From Methanomassiliicoccales archaeon LGM-DZ1 (GTDB taxonomy: Archaea; Thermoplasmatota; Thermoplasmata; Methanomassiliicoccales; Methanomethylophilaceae), in NCBI GenBank assembly GCA_030168595.1, contig CP115556.1, positions 434,001 through 498,000 on the forward strand: a stretch of 64,000 bases of DNA, written 5' to 3'. The position numbers and the translations under genes are program-made. A model generated the notes under the pieces. The model saw only the letters and a list, made by a program, of their open reading frames with translations, was not told where the DNA came from and ran no database searches. Of this stretch, positions 36,113 through 44,484 are shown piece after piece (within the stretch, counting starts at the first letter, position 1; each line of letters begins with the position of its first letter).

Positions 36113-37069
36113 TCAGCTGACCGACTTGACGGTGATGACGTAGTACAGGACGGTGTTGTAGTTCTCGGCCAGGGTCCTGTAGCTGAACTCGCCGTTGCCG
36201 CTGTTGAGGCCGTTGATGTAAACGGTCCCGGAGATAACATCGCTGCCGGCGGTCACATTGTAGAGGCTGAGCTTGATCATCTTGATCTCGCTGAAACCGT
36301 CGAGATCGTCGGAGTACTGGTCGGTCACGGTCTGGGTATTGGAGATCACGAGACTGAATGTGATAACTCCGCCCGAAACAGTGCTGACACTTGCCTTCAC
36401 AGTGCCGAAGCTGCCTTCCACGATAGTATACTCCTCTCCCGCAGTCGGCATGTATGTGACAGTGACTTTGCCATCACTGCTGGCAGTGGCGATGCCGCTC
36501 CATCCGAGAACGGTCTTCTCGATGGCGGTTGCAGCCCCGTTGGAGGGAACAGAGACATCAGAGTACATGTTGGTGAACTCGGATGCAGCCATCGTGACGC
36601 TCGTCGGGGTGGTGAGGCCGCTCATCGATGCGGACTTCGTGGTGCTGGAAGCAGTGTAGCCTTCGCCGAGCGGGATTGCCAGGCGGATCTTGTCCCCTTC
36701 CTTCGCGCCGTAGAGGGCATCGTTGAACGCCTGGAGGACGCTCCCGGACCCGATGGTCACCGAGAATGTGCTGTAGGACGTCGCTTCTGTATAACCGGCG
36801 GAGTGGACCCACTGGGTCGAATCAGCTATGCTCTCCACGGTGGTCTGGTAGATCGCGCCGCCGTTGTCATAGTAGTCGTACAGCGACAGGGTGTAGTCAG
36901 TGACCACAGTGCTGCCGGTGTCGGCCTCCGTATCGTTCCCATCGTTGATCATGTGGTCATTGACGTATGCACCGACGACCGCGATGGTCGCAACGACAAT
37001 GACAATCAGGCAGACCAGGGAAATAGGCTCGCGCTCTTTCCTCGGTTTCACGTCCTCTTCATCGGCCAT
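36113..37069 (-). CDS. membrane-anchored extracellular protein with FKBP-like domain
   Basis: A 318-residue protein with a charged N terminus (MADEEDVKPRKEREP), one membrane helix at about residues 16-37 (ISLVCLIVIVVATIAVVGAY) and a Ser/Thr-rich outer part. Residues about 100-150 (SFSVTIGSGSVLQAFNDALY, GAKEGDKIRLAIPLGEGY) follow the FKBP isomerase pattern. It is probably a surface folding factor, or a domain that has lost activity. The codons are notably less G-ending than the neighbours', as often seen in archaeal surface proteins. It is monocistronic. Confidence 0.7.
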   Translation of the reverse strand: MADEEDVKPRKEREPISLVCLIVIVVATIAVVGAYVNDHMINDGNDTEADTGSTVVTDYTLSLYDYYDNGGAIYQTTVESIADSTQWVHSAGYTEATSYSTFSVTIGSGSVLQAFNDALYGAKEGDKIRLAIPLGEGYTASSTTKSASMSGLTTPTSVTMAASEFTNMYSDVSVPSNGAATAIEKTVLGWSGIATASSDGKVTVTYMPTAGEEYTIVEGSFGTVKASVSTVSGGVITFSLVISNTQTVTDQYSDDLDGFSEIKMIKLSLYNVTAGSDVISGTVYINGLNSGNGEFSYRTLAENYNTVLYYVITVKSVS

Positions 37070-37227
37070 TTTACCGAGTGGCTATTCTGAAGACCATATT
37101 TAACTATTGGCTGATGCCCGCGCCTTCTTTCTTATATGCGCGTTCTTTTTCTTCTCCTTCCTTCCGGGCGCGCGTCCGCGGTACATCCCGGGCTGTGGTT
37201 TTTACGTAGGATGTGCATGTTCCCTGC

Positions 37228-38022
37228 ATGTCCTTCCAACCCGGAGAGATGATGGGCAGGGTCAGGGCGGCATGCCCCCTGGTCCACCACATCACGAATT
37301 ACGTCACGGTCAACGACTGCGCCAACGCCACCATCTGCGCCGGAGGGTCCCCCGTCATGACCGACGAGGCCCTGGACCTCCCCGGGATGGTCCCGCTGGC
37401 CTCGGCGGTGGTCCTCAACATGGGCACGCTGAACGTCCGCACCGTCGAGTCCATGGTCCAGGCAGGGAAGATCGCCAACGAGCACGGCATACCTGTGCTC
37501 TTCGACCCGGTCGGGGCGGGGGCGACCCCCTACAGGACCCAGACCGCCGAGAGGATCCTCAGGGAGGTGAAGGTCTCCGTCATCAAGGGCAATGCGGGGG
37601 AGATCGGGGTCCTCGCCGGCACCGGAGGGGAGGTGAAGGGCGTCGATTCGCACGGAGGGACCGACACGGCCGCCGCCGTCAGGACGCTGGCACAGCGCAC
37701 CGGAGCAGTTACGGCGGCCACAGGGGAGACCGATTACGTATCGGACGGGGAGAAGACCTATACCCTGCGCAACGGGGACGCTCTGCTTGGGAAGATCTCC
37801 GGCACTGGCTGCATGGTCTCCTCGGTCGCCGGCTGCTACATCGGGGCCTGCGGAGTCTCGGCTGAGAGCGTCGCCGCCGGCATAACGGTGTTCAACACCG
37901 CCGCGGAACTGGCCGTGAAGGGCGGGAAGGTCTTCGGGCCCGCCTCCTTCAAGACGAAGGTCCTGGACACCCTTTACTCCATGGAACCTGGGAACGCCGA
38001 TTCGCTGGCGAGGTTCGATTGA
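37228..38022 (+). CDS. thiM: hydroxyethylthiazole kinase
   Basis: A 264-residue ribokinase-like enzyme salvaging thiazole for thiamine. It shows VHHITNYVTVNDCANATI, the Asp-containing FDPVGAGATPYR and the anion-hole/catalytic GKISGTGCMVSS. ATG 37228 is about 28 nt from a TTTTTACG element, while ATG 37213 is too close to it. It begins a seven-gene thiamine cluster, followed at once by thiE. Confidence 0.93.
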   Translation: MSFQPGEMMGRVRAACPLVHHITNYVTVNDCANATICAGGSPVMTDEALDLPGMVPLASAVVLNMGTLNVRTVESMVQAGKIANEHGIPVLFDPVGAGATPYRTQTAERILREVKVSVIKGNAGEIGVLAGTGGEVKGVDSHGGTDTAAAVRTLAQRTGAVTAATGETDYVSDGEKTYTLRNGDALLGKISGTGCMVSSVAGCYIGACGVSAESVAAGITVFNTAAELAVKGGKVFGPASFKTKVLDTLYSMEPGNADSLARFD

Positions 38023-38661
38023 ATGGGACTGATGGACCTCTATGTGATAACCGACCGCGCCATGCTGGGCAAGACCACGGAGGCTGAGGCCGCCAGGCTC
38101 TGCTACGAGGCCGGGGCCGACGTCGTCCAGCTCCGGGGGAAGTCCATGGACGGAGGGCTCCAGCTGGAACAGGCCCGCCTGATGCAGAAGGAGGCCGACC
38201 GCCTCAACAAGATCTTCATCGTGGACGACAGGGTCGACGTGGCCGTGCTGGCACATGCCGACGGGGTGCACCTGGGCCAGACAGACATCCCGGTGAGGGA
38301 GGCCCGCAGGCTGACCGGTGACGACATGATCATCGGCGCCAGCGTCTCCACCGTGGAAGAGGCGAGGAAGGCCATCGAGGACGGCGCGGACTACCTGGGC
38401 GTCGGGTCGATATTCACCACCAAGACCAAGCCCGACGCCAAGCAGGCGCTGGGCCTCGACATCATATACGATATCAAGAAAGAGCTCGGGGATGTGCCGC
38501 TGGTCGCCATCGGGGGCATCAACCGCGGGAACATCCTCGACGTCATCCATGCCGGCGCCGACGGCGCGTGCGTGGTGTCCGCGATCATGGCCGCGCCCGA
38601 TATCGGGAAGGCGGCCCATGAACTCAAGACCATGATCCTCAACGACAGGCGCAGAGCATGA
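38023..38661 (+). CDS. thiE: thiamine-phosphate synthase
   Basis: A 212-residue TIM-barrel enzyme coupling HMP-PP and thiazole phosphate. Motifs: VVQLRGKSMDGG, FIVDDRVDVAVLAHADGVHLGQ, IIGASVSTVEEA and VAIGGINRGN. ATG 38023 abuts the thiM TGA, and its stop overlaps the thiS ATG. It duplicates the ThiN activity of the fusion at 34.6 kb. Confidence 0.93.
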   Translation: MGLMDLYVITDRAMLGKTTEAEAARLCYEAGADVVQLRGKSMDGGLQLEQARLMQKEADRLNKIFIVDDRVDVAVLAHADGVHLGQTDIPVREARRLTGDDMIIGASVSTVEEARKAIEDGADYLGVGSIFTTKTKPDAKQALGLDIIYDIKKELGDVPLVAIGGINRGNILDVIHAGADGACVVSAIMAAPDIGKAAHELKTMILNDRRRA

Positions 38662-38852
38662 AGGTCAACGGGGAGGAAGCGGAGGACCCAGCGGGGAAGA
38701 CCGTCTCCGGATGGCTCAGGGGCCGCGGCTACGACCCGCTGCGCTCGGCCGTCCTGCTCAACGGGGAGGTCGTCCCGAGGGCCGAGATGGATAAGAGGAA
38801 GCTCTCGGACGGGGACGAGATGGAGATCGTCAGCTTCGTGGGCGGAGGATGA
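38658..38852 (+). CDS. thiS: sulfur carrier protein ThiS
   Basis: A 64-residue ubiquitin-like sulfur carrier ending in Gly-Gly-Gly (EIVSFVGGG). Its C terminus is adenylated by ThiF and thiocarboxylated to donate sulfur to the thiazole ring. It overlaps thiE (ATGA) and thiF (ATGA), indicating tight coupling. The N terminus (MKVNGEEAEDPAGKTVSGWL) fits the family. Confidence 0.92.
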   Translation: MKVNGEEAEDPAGKTVSGWLRGRGYDPLRSAVLLNGEVVPRAEMDKRKLSDGDEMEIVSFVGGG

Positions 38853-39520
38853 TGCGGCCGGAAGACGGGAGCGGCCCTGAAGAGGAGATGTTCGCCAGGA
38901 ATCCTCCGGGCATGACCGAGGCACTCTCGGGAGCGACCGCCGGCATCGCCGGCCTCGGAGGGCTGGGCTCCAACATCGCCGCCATGCTGGCACGTTCGGG
39001 GATCGGCCGCATCGTCGCCGCCGACTTCGACAGGGTGGAGCTGAGCAACCTCAACCGCCAGAACTACGGGACCGAGGATCTGGGACTCCTCAAGACCGAG
39101 GCCACCGAAAGGGCCCTGAGGCGCATACGCCCCGGGATCGCCTTCGAAGGGCATGCCGTCCGCCTCGGCCCCGACAACATCCCGGAGATAATGCGCGGGT
39201 GCGACGTCGTCATCGAGGCCCTGGACGGCCCGGAGGACAAGGCCATGCTCGTATCGGCGGTCCTCGAGAAGATGCCCGGGACGCCGGTGATATGCGGGAA
39301 CGGGATGAGCGGGTTCGGAGATGCCGACCGCATCGTCAGGAGGCACCTTGGAAAGCTCGTCACGGTCTGCGGCGACATGAGGGACGGCGGCGTCTCCCCT
39401 CCCAGGGTCGCGGCCCCCAAGGTGACCGCCTGCGCCGCGCTGATGGCGGACGCCGCCGTCGATGCCATCGTATCCAAATACAGGGCATCCGATAGCAGGC
39501 GGGAAAAGGAGGGGTTCTGA
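38849..39520 (+). CDS. thiF: ThiS adenylyltransferase ThiF
   Basis: A 223-residue E1-like enzyme of the short ThiF type. The nucleotide loop is GIAGLGGLGSNIAAML, the adenylation Arg/Asp set is AADFDRVELSNLNRQNY, and IEALDGPEDK follows. It has no Zn-Cys pairs, as in clostridial-type ThiF proteins. Its start overlaps thiS, and its TGA overlaps the CTG start proposed for thiG. Confidence 0.9.
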   Translation: MMRPEDGSGPEEEMFARNPPGMTEALSGATAGIAGLGGLGSNIAAMLARSGIGRIVAADFDRVELSNLNRQNYGTEDLGLLKTEATERALRRIRPGIAFEGHAVRLGPDNIPEIMRGCDVVIEALDGPEDKAMLVSAVLEKMPGTPVICGNGMSGFGDADRIVRRHLGKLVTVCGDMRDGGVSPPRVAAPKVTACAALMADAAVDAIVSKYRASDSRREKEGF

Positions 39521-40626
39521 CGGAAGACGATCTGGTCATCGGCAAGAGGCATTTCAAATCCAGGTTCATCCTCGGCTCGGGGAAGTTCTCGCTGGACATG
39601 ACGGACAGGGTCATCAGGGAGGGCGGCGTGGAGATCGCCACGCTGGCCGTCCGCAGGGTGAACAGCGGGGGCAGGGAGAACGTCCTCGACTACATGCCGG
39701 AAGGCGTCACCCTGCTGCCGAACACCTCAGGTGCCAGGAACGCGGAGGAGGCCCTCACCATCGCCCGCCTGGCCAGGGAGCTCGGGTGCGGGGACATGAT
39801 CAAGATCGAGATCGTCCGCGACACCCGCTACCTGCTGCCGGACAACGCGGAGACCGCGAAGGCCGTCAAGCTCCTGGCCGATGACGGCTTCGTGCCGCTC
39901 CCGTACATGATGCCCGACCTGGAGGCGGCCAGAACCATGGCCGCCAACGGGGCGGCGGCCGTGATGCCCCTGGCCGCCCCCATCGGGAGCAACCGCGGCC
40001 TCCTGGCCAAGGATTTCATAAAGATGATGGTCGAGGAGATCGACCTGCCGGTGATCGTCGATGCCGGAATCGGGCGCCCGTCCCAGGCCTGCGAGGCCAT
40101 GGAGATGGGATGCGCCGCGGTCATGGCGAACACCGCTGTGGCCACCGCCTCGGACGTTCCTGCCATGGCCAGGGCGTTCAGGCTGGCCATCGAGGCCGGG
40201 CGTCTGGCATATCTCTCCGGGCCGGGACGCGTCCTCTCCGACAGGGGCGAGGCATCGAGCCCGCTGACCGGGTTCCTGAGGCAGCGAGATGGCCTACCGC
40301 ACCGAGTACGATGCATGCGCCTACATGCCGCACATGGAGGCCATCCCCAACGGCATCATGGACGAGGTCATGGAGGAGCAGTCCGCGTACGATCCGGGAT
40401 CGTTCGGCGAGAGGGACGTCAGGCGTGCGCTCGCGGCCGACCGGCTCGGCCCGGAGGACTTCGGCGCGCTCCTCTCCCCCGCGGCCGTCCCCTTCATGGA
40501 GGACATCGCGGCCAAGGCGAGGGCGGTCACGCGCAGCCATTTCGGGAACTCGGTCTGCATGTTCACCCCCCTGTACGCCTCCAACTACTGCGACAACCGC
40601 TGCCTCTACTGCGGGTTCAACCATGA
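39517..40626 (+). CDS. thiG: thiazole synthase ThiG, CTG start and run-on 3' end
   Basis: This enzyme forms the thiazole ring. The family region runs from GKRHFKSRFILGSGKF through LPNTSGARNAEEAL, the VPLPYMMPDL segment and IVDAGIGRPSQACEAMEMG to the usual ending SSPLTGFL near 40277. There is no ATG, GTG or TTG before GKRHFKSRF. CTG 39517, 4 nt behind AGGAGG and overlapping the thiF stop (CTGA), is the best start. The frame does not stop at the family end but continues about 115 codons, antisense-free but overlapping thiH in another frame, to TGA 40626. A small indel near 40279 probably removed the native stop. Confidence 0.85.
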   Translation: MTEDDLVIGKRHFKSRFILGSGKFSLDMTDRVIREGGVEIATLAVRRVNSGGRENVLDYMPEGVTLLPNTSGARNAEEALTIARLARELGCGDMIKIEIVRDTRYLLPDNAETAKAVKLLADDGFVPLPYMMPDLEAARTMAANGAAAVMPLAAPIGSNRGLLAKDFIKMMVEEIDLPVIVDAGIGRPSQACEAMEMGCAAVMANTAVATASDVPAMARAFRLAIEAGRLAYLSGPGRVLSDRGEASSPLTGFLRQRDGLPHRVRCMRLHAAHGGHPQRHHGRGHGGAVRVRSGIVRREGRQACARGRPARPGGLRRAPLPRGRPLHGGHRGQGEGGHAQPFRELGLHVHPPVRLQLLRQPLPLLRVQP

Positions 40627-41458
40627 CAACGACATCCGGCGCGCCCGTCTGACCCCGGAAGAGGTGGAGATCGAGATGTCCAACATCGCCGCCACCGGGC
40701 TGACGGAGATACTCATCCTCACCGGAGAATCCAGGGAATACTCCGATCCCGCGTACATCGAGATGTGCGTGAAGGAGGCGAAGAAGCACTTCTCCAGCAT
40801 CGGGCTGGAGGTCTATCCCCTGAACTCGGACGAGTACGGAAGGCTGCATGCCTGCGGCGCCGATTACGTCACGGTGTTCCAGGAGACCTACGACCCGGAG
40901 ACCTACAGGAAGTTCCACGCCGGAGGGGCGAAGAGGATCATGTCCTACCGTTTCAACGCCCAGGAGAGGGCGCTCATGGGCGGGATGAGGGGCGTCGCGT
41001 TCGGCGCGCTCCTGGGCCTCAGGCCCGACTGGAGGAAGGACGCGTTCGCCTGCGGGCTCCACGGATACCTCCTGCAGAGGAAGTACCCCTGGGCGGAGAT
41101 CTCCTACTCTCTGCCCAGGCTGAGGCCGTGCAGCAGCCACCCGACTGACGACACCGCCGTCACCGAGAGGGACCTCCTGCAGACGGCGATGGCGTACAGG
41201 CTGTTCATGCCGTTCGCCGGAGAGACCATCTCCACCAGGGAGCTGCCGAGGTTCCGCGACGGGATCGTGAACATCTGCGCCACCAAGATCTCCGCCGGGT
41301 CGTCCGTCAGGATCGGAGGGCACAGCACGGTGAAGGACCAGGGCGACGGTCAGTTCGACCTCTCCGACAGAAGAGGCGTGGAGGAGGTCGTCCGCGACCT
41401 GAGGGCCGAAGGGCTGCAGCCGGTTTTCAACGATTACGTGAGGTCCGACCGATGCTGA
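40289..41458 (+). CDS. thiH: 2-iminoacetate synthase ThiH (radical SAM tyrosine lyase)
   Basis: A 389-residue radical SAM enzyme cleaving tyrosine to dehydroglycine for the thiazole ring under anaerobic conditions. The cluster motif is CDNRCLYCGF, with PLYASNY just before it and ILTGESREYSD following. The C-terminal half has GLRPDWRKDAF and SAGSSVRIGGH. It starts at ATG 40289 within the run-on part of the thiG frame and overlaps the next gene by 7 nt. Confidence 0.93.
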   Translation: MAYRTEYDACAYMPHMEAIPNGIMDEVMEEQSAYDPGSFGERDVRRALAADRLGPEDFGALLSPAAVPFMEDIAAKARAVTRSHFGNSVCMFTPLYASNYCDNRCLYCGFNHDNDIRRARLTPEEVEIEMSNIAATGLTEILILTGESREYSDPAYIEMCVKEAKKHFSSIGLEVYPLNSDEYGRLHACGADYVTVFQETYDPETYRKFHAGGAKRIMSYRFNAQERALMGGMRGVAFGALLGLRPDWRKDAFACGLHGYLLQRKYPWAEISYSLPRLRPCSSHPTDDTAVTERDLLQTAMAYRLFMPFAGETISTRELPRFRDGIVNICATKISAGSSVRIGGHSTVKDQGDGQFDLSDRRGVEEVVRDLRAEGLQPVFNDYVRSDRC

Positions 41459-42048
41459 TCGTCTCCGTCACCGACCGGAAACACTGCGTCCGGCCCCTGG
41501 CGGAGCAGATCGAGCTTATCTGCCGCGGCGGGGCCGACGCCGTCGTTCTGCGCGAACGGGACCTGGGACGTGCAGAGTACATGGAGCTGGCACATCTGAT
41601 CATGGATATCTGCAAGAGCTTCGGGACGGAGTTCATAGCCCACGGCGGGGCGGACCGCGCCGAGGAGCTGGGGGCTGACGGGGCGTGGATGACCTTCGCG
41701 GAACTGGAAGAGAAAGGAAGGCCGGCGCATATGAAGGCGGTCGTCTCGGTCCATTCTCTCCTGGAGGCCGCCGATGCCTGCAGACTCGGCGCGGACATGC
41801 TCGTCTTCGGCAATGTCTGCGAGACCTCCTGCAAACCCGGGAAGCCTGCCGCCGGGTTCGGGGCTCTGAGGGAAGTATGCGCCTCATCAAGCGTCCCGGT
41901 CCTGGCCATAGGCGGGATGGACGCCCCTGCCGCCCGCCTTGCGGCGGAAGCGGGCGCCGCCGGCGTCTGCCTGATGTCCGGGCTCATGTCCGCAGATGAC
42001 CCAGAGACAATCGTGGCCGGGATCAGAGCATCTTCAGGTCGCCGGTGA
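41452..42048 (+). CDS. second ThiE/TenI-like protein
   Basis: A 198-residue TIM barrel of the ThiE/TenI superfamily: VVLRERDLGRAEYMELA, FIAHGGADRAEELGADGAWM and VPVLAIGGMDAPA. The normal HTDGVHLGQ-type segment is altered to HGGADRAEELGADG, and VFGNVCETSCKPGKP resembles TenI. Such proteins are often thiazole tautomerases rather than synthases. It closes the thiM-E-S-F-G-H cluster, overlapping thiH by 7 nt and the convergent pth2 by 26 nt. Confidence 0.8.
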   Translation: MLIVSVTDRKHCVRPLAEQIELICRGGADAVVLRERDLGRAEYMELAHLIMDICKSFGTEFIAHGGADRAEELGADGAWMTFAELEEKGRPAHMKAVVSVHSLLEAADACRLGADMLVFGNVCETSCKPGKPAAGFGALREVCASSSVPVLAIGGMDAPAARLAAEAGAAGVCLMSGLMSADDPETIVAGIRASSGRR

Positions 42049-42400
42049 ACCTGTCGAGCTCGGACTGCTTCTTCGGCCCCAGCCCGAGGCAGGTGTACGT
42101 CCCGGGCTCCACTTCCGTCCTGCCGGCGTCGCACACCAGGGAGCACGGGATGCCGTTGGCCTTGGCGATCTCCTTGAACTCGAAGAGCGTCCGCTCATCC
42201 GGGACCTTCAGCACGGAGATCTTCGCCCCGCCCGAGTCCCAGGCACGGTAATCGGCGGGCGATCTCTTCTCGGCCTGGAGGGCGCAGGATACGGCCGCAT
42301 GGCACGCCTGCGCGGCCGTCTTCCCCTTGGACATCTTGATGTCCTGCCTGACGAGGATCACGACCTTGTACTCCCCGTCCCTGTCGAAAAGGATGGACAT
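42023..42400 (-). CDS. pth2: peptidyl-tRNA hydrolase 2
   Basis: A 125-residue archaeal/eukaryotic-type Pth2 that rescues stalled peptidyl-tRNA. Motifs: YKVVILVRQDIKMSKGKTAA, QACHAAVS and GIPCSLVCDAGRTEVEPGT near the active site. ATG 42400 is about 25 nt from TTTTATAATG on the minus strand, so it is leaderless; the longer frame to 42457 includes the promoter. Confidence 0.94.
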   Translation of the reverse strand: MSILFDRDGEYKVVILVRQDIKMSKGKTAAQACHAAVSCALQAEKRSPADYRAWDSGGAKISVLKVPDERTLFEFKEIAKANGIPCSLVCDAGRTEVEPGTYTCLGLGPKKQSELDRFTGDLKML

Positions 42401-42529
42401 GAACGCAGGACGCAGCGACGGCATTATAAAACTGGCGATTGGAGATGCAGGCGGCATAGCCCCCGCGAATAGGCAACGCGGCCGCCGGCTGCAATCAGTT
42501 TATATCCATGTCACAATTGATGAGCGCTT

Positions 42530-43873
42530 ATGATTTCCTCTGGGAAGCGCCGTCCGAAATCTGCCTCCGAGATGATCCGCCAGGCGGACCTTTGGCGCAT
42601 CGGCGCCGACGGGGACCAGAACTACGTGCAGGCGTTCCAGCTCTACAAGAAAGCGGCCTCCCGCGGCAACGTCCGCGCCATGTTCCTCCTGGGCACGATG
42701 TTCGAGAGCGGGCACGGCACGAAGCAGTCGTACCGCGAGGCCGCCAAATGGTACGACCGCGGCTGCGAAGAGGGCGACATAGACTGCGCCGCGGCCATCG
42801 CGTTCCTGAGCGAGGCGGGGCTGGGAGTGAAACGGTCCCGTTCGTATGCCATCGAGATGAACGAGCGCGCCGCCACCGCCGGCAACGTGAGGGCGGAGAA
42901 CAACCTCGGCCTGATCTACCTCGACCCGGACGGAGGCGACCTCAACCTCCATGCTGCCATGACCTGGTTCCAGAAGGGGAACATCTCGGGCTTCGCGCCC
43001 GCACAGGTCAACCTGGGGAGGATGTACCAGAGGGGGATGAACGTCAACCGCTCCTGCGGGACGGCCGCCGTCCTTTTCAAAAGGGCGGCGAGGCAGGGGA
43101 ACACGGGCTCCAAGATCCACCTCGCGAGGCTCTACCGCCTGGGTCTCGGCGTCGACAGGTCCGAGACGGTCGCCAGGCACCTTTTCCTGGAGGCGGCCAG
43201 GTGGGGCAGCTCCGGCGCCAGGAAGGAGCTGGAGGAGGACGAAGGAGAGCCGGAGGGCCCGAAGTACTGCGCGGCGCTGAAGAGGGCGGAGGACCCGCAG
43301 TCCCAGCTCGAGATCGGGCTGGCGTACCTGGACGGCATCTGCACCGGCCAGTCGGTGTACACCGCCGTCTACTGGCTGGAGCAGGCCGCTAAAGGCGGCT
43401 CCGAGACCGCCATGTACGTGCTCGGGCAGATCTACGAGAACGGGATCTGCCTCGAGAAGTCCCCGGCGTCGGCCGCCAAGTGGTACAGATGGGGTGCGGA
43501 CAGGGGCCACGGCCCGTGCGCCTACAATCTGGCCTACATGTACGAGAACGGGATCGGGGGGCCCAAGGACCCGGAGAAAGCCCTCGCCCTCTACAGGAAG
43601 GCGTCGGAGGACTCATCATCGGACGAGGATGCGCTTTCGGATGCCCTGTTCGCCGTAGGCTCCATGATGCTCCGCGGGAACGGGACGGAGAAAGACCCGG
43701 CAGGCGCAGCCGAGGTCCTGTCGAGGTCCGCCGAGCTGGGACATGCCGGCGCCCAGCTGCTGGCGGGGAAGATCCTCCTGGCATCCGACCGCTGGAAGGC
43801 GGTGTCCTTCCTTAAGAGGGCCGCCGAGCAGGGCGACGAAGAGGCCACCAAGATCCTCTCGGAAATGGAATGA
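42530..43873 (+). CDS. Sel1-like repeat protein
   Basis: A 447-residue solenoid of about ten Sel1/TPR-like repeats, with units such as AFQLYKKAASRGNVRAMFLL and AAKWYRWGADRGHGPCAYNL. Sel1 proteins are protein-interaction scaffolds. There is no signal peptide, so it is probably cytosolic. An acidic break at about residues 237-245 (EEDEGEPEGP) interrupts the repeats. The start is leaderless, about 28 nt after GTTTATATC. The partner is unknown. Confidence 0.88.
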   Translation: MISSGKRRPKSASEMIRQADLWRIGADGDQNYVQAFQLYKKAASRGNVRAMFLLGTMFESGHGTKQSYREAAKWYDRGCEEGDIDCAAAIAFLSEAGLGVKRSRSYAIEMNERAATAGNVRAENNLGLIYLDPDGGDLNLHAAMTWFQKGNISGFAPAQVNLGRMYQRGMNVNRSCGTAAVLFKRAARQGNTGSKIHLARLYRLGLGVDRSETVARHLFLEAARWGSSGARKELEEDEGEPEGPKYCAALKRAEDPQSQLEIGLAYLDGICTGQSVYTAVYWLEQAAKGGSETAMYVLGQIYENGICLEKSPASAAKWYRWGADRGHGPCAYNLAYMYENGIGGPKDPEKALALYRKASEDSSSDEDALSDALFAVGSMMLRGNGTEKDPAGAAEVLSRSAELGHAGAQLLAGKILLASDRWKAVSFLKRAAEQGDEEATKILSEME

Positions 43874-43993
43874 CGGGCCACCGCACCTTATGCGCAACGT
43901 ACCCCATAGAAGCAGGATCTGTGGAGCGGGAACCGTCTTAGACATCCTGCTCCGCATTGTTTTTATGCAGGATGACCGCGATACAGTGGCGCA

Positions 43994-44416
43994 ATGGCAC
44001 TAGTGAACATCGTGTATCATCACTCCGGAGACCCCAAGGCGCCGGAGGGGAAGGACATCAGAAGGAAGTCCGTCAAGGAGATGGACGAGTACATGAACCA
44101 TCTCGTCGTCGAGATGAAGTTCGCCGGCGTCTCCACCAAGTACGAGAGCGTGGAGCAGGAGGGCCCCAACGACATCGTCATCAACGGCCGCAGGGTGGAG
44201 GATATCCTCGACGGCCTCGAGATCCGCCGCCCGGAGGTCAACGACGAGAACTCCGTTCGCTCGCAGGTCATCGTGGTCACCGAGAGGTCCCCGGACGAAT
44301 GGGACACCGGGATAATCGAGGACATCTCGGACATCCTGATGAAGAACGCCCTCTCCAAGGCGTACGCCGACGCCGATAAGCTCCGCATCAAAGAGCTCAG
44401 GAACAGCTCCGACTGA
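43994..44416 (+). CDS. conserved hypothetical protein, 140 aa
   Basis: Not confidently recognised. The protein has a mixed fold with VNIVYHHSGDPKAPEGKD at the start and NDIVINGRRVEDILDGLEI centrally, the latter faintly like thioredoxin-fold DUF2703 proteins but without their cysteines. It is soluble and acidic. ATG 43994 is about 30 nt from GTTTTTATG. A clear terminator follows. Confidence 0.65.
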   Translation: MALVNIVYHHSGDPKAPEGKDIRRKSVKEMDEYMNHLVVEMKFAGVSTKYESVEQEGPNDIVINGRRVEDILDGLEIRRPEVNDENSVRSQVIVVTERSPDEWDTGIIEDISDILMKNALSKAYADADKLRIKELRNSSD

Positions 44417-44426
44417 AACATCAAGC

Positions 44427-44460
44427 GGCCGCCGTCCTGGCGGCCACCTTCCCTTTTTTA
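44427..44460 (+). terminator. terminator upstream of tgtA
   Basis: GGCCGCC (44427-44433) pairs with GGCGGCC (44439-44445), then CCTTCCCTTTTTTA. The T-run merges with the tgtA TATA element (TTTTTATAAA). Confidence 0.6.
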
Positions 44461-44484
44461 TAAATCCCGTCCAATCCCGAATTC

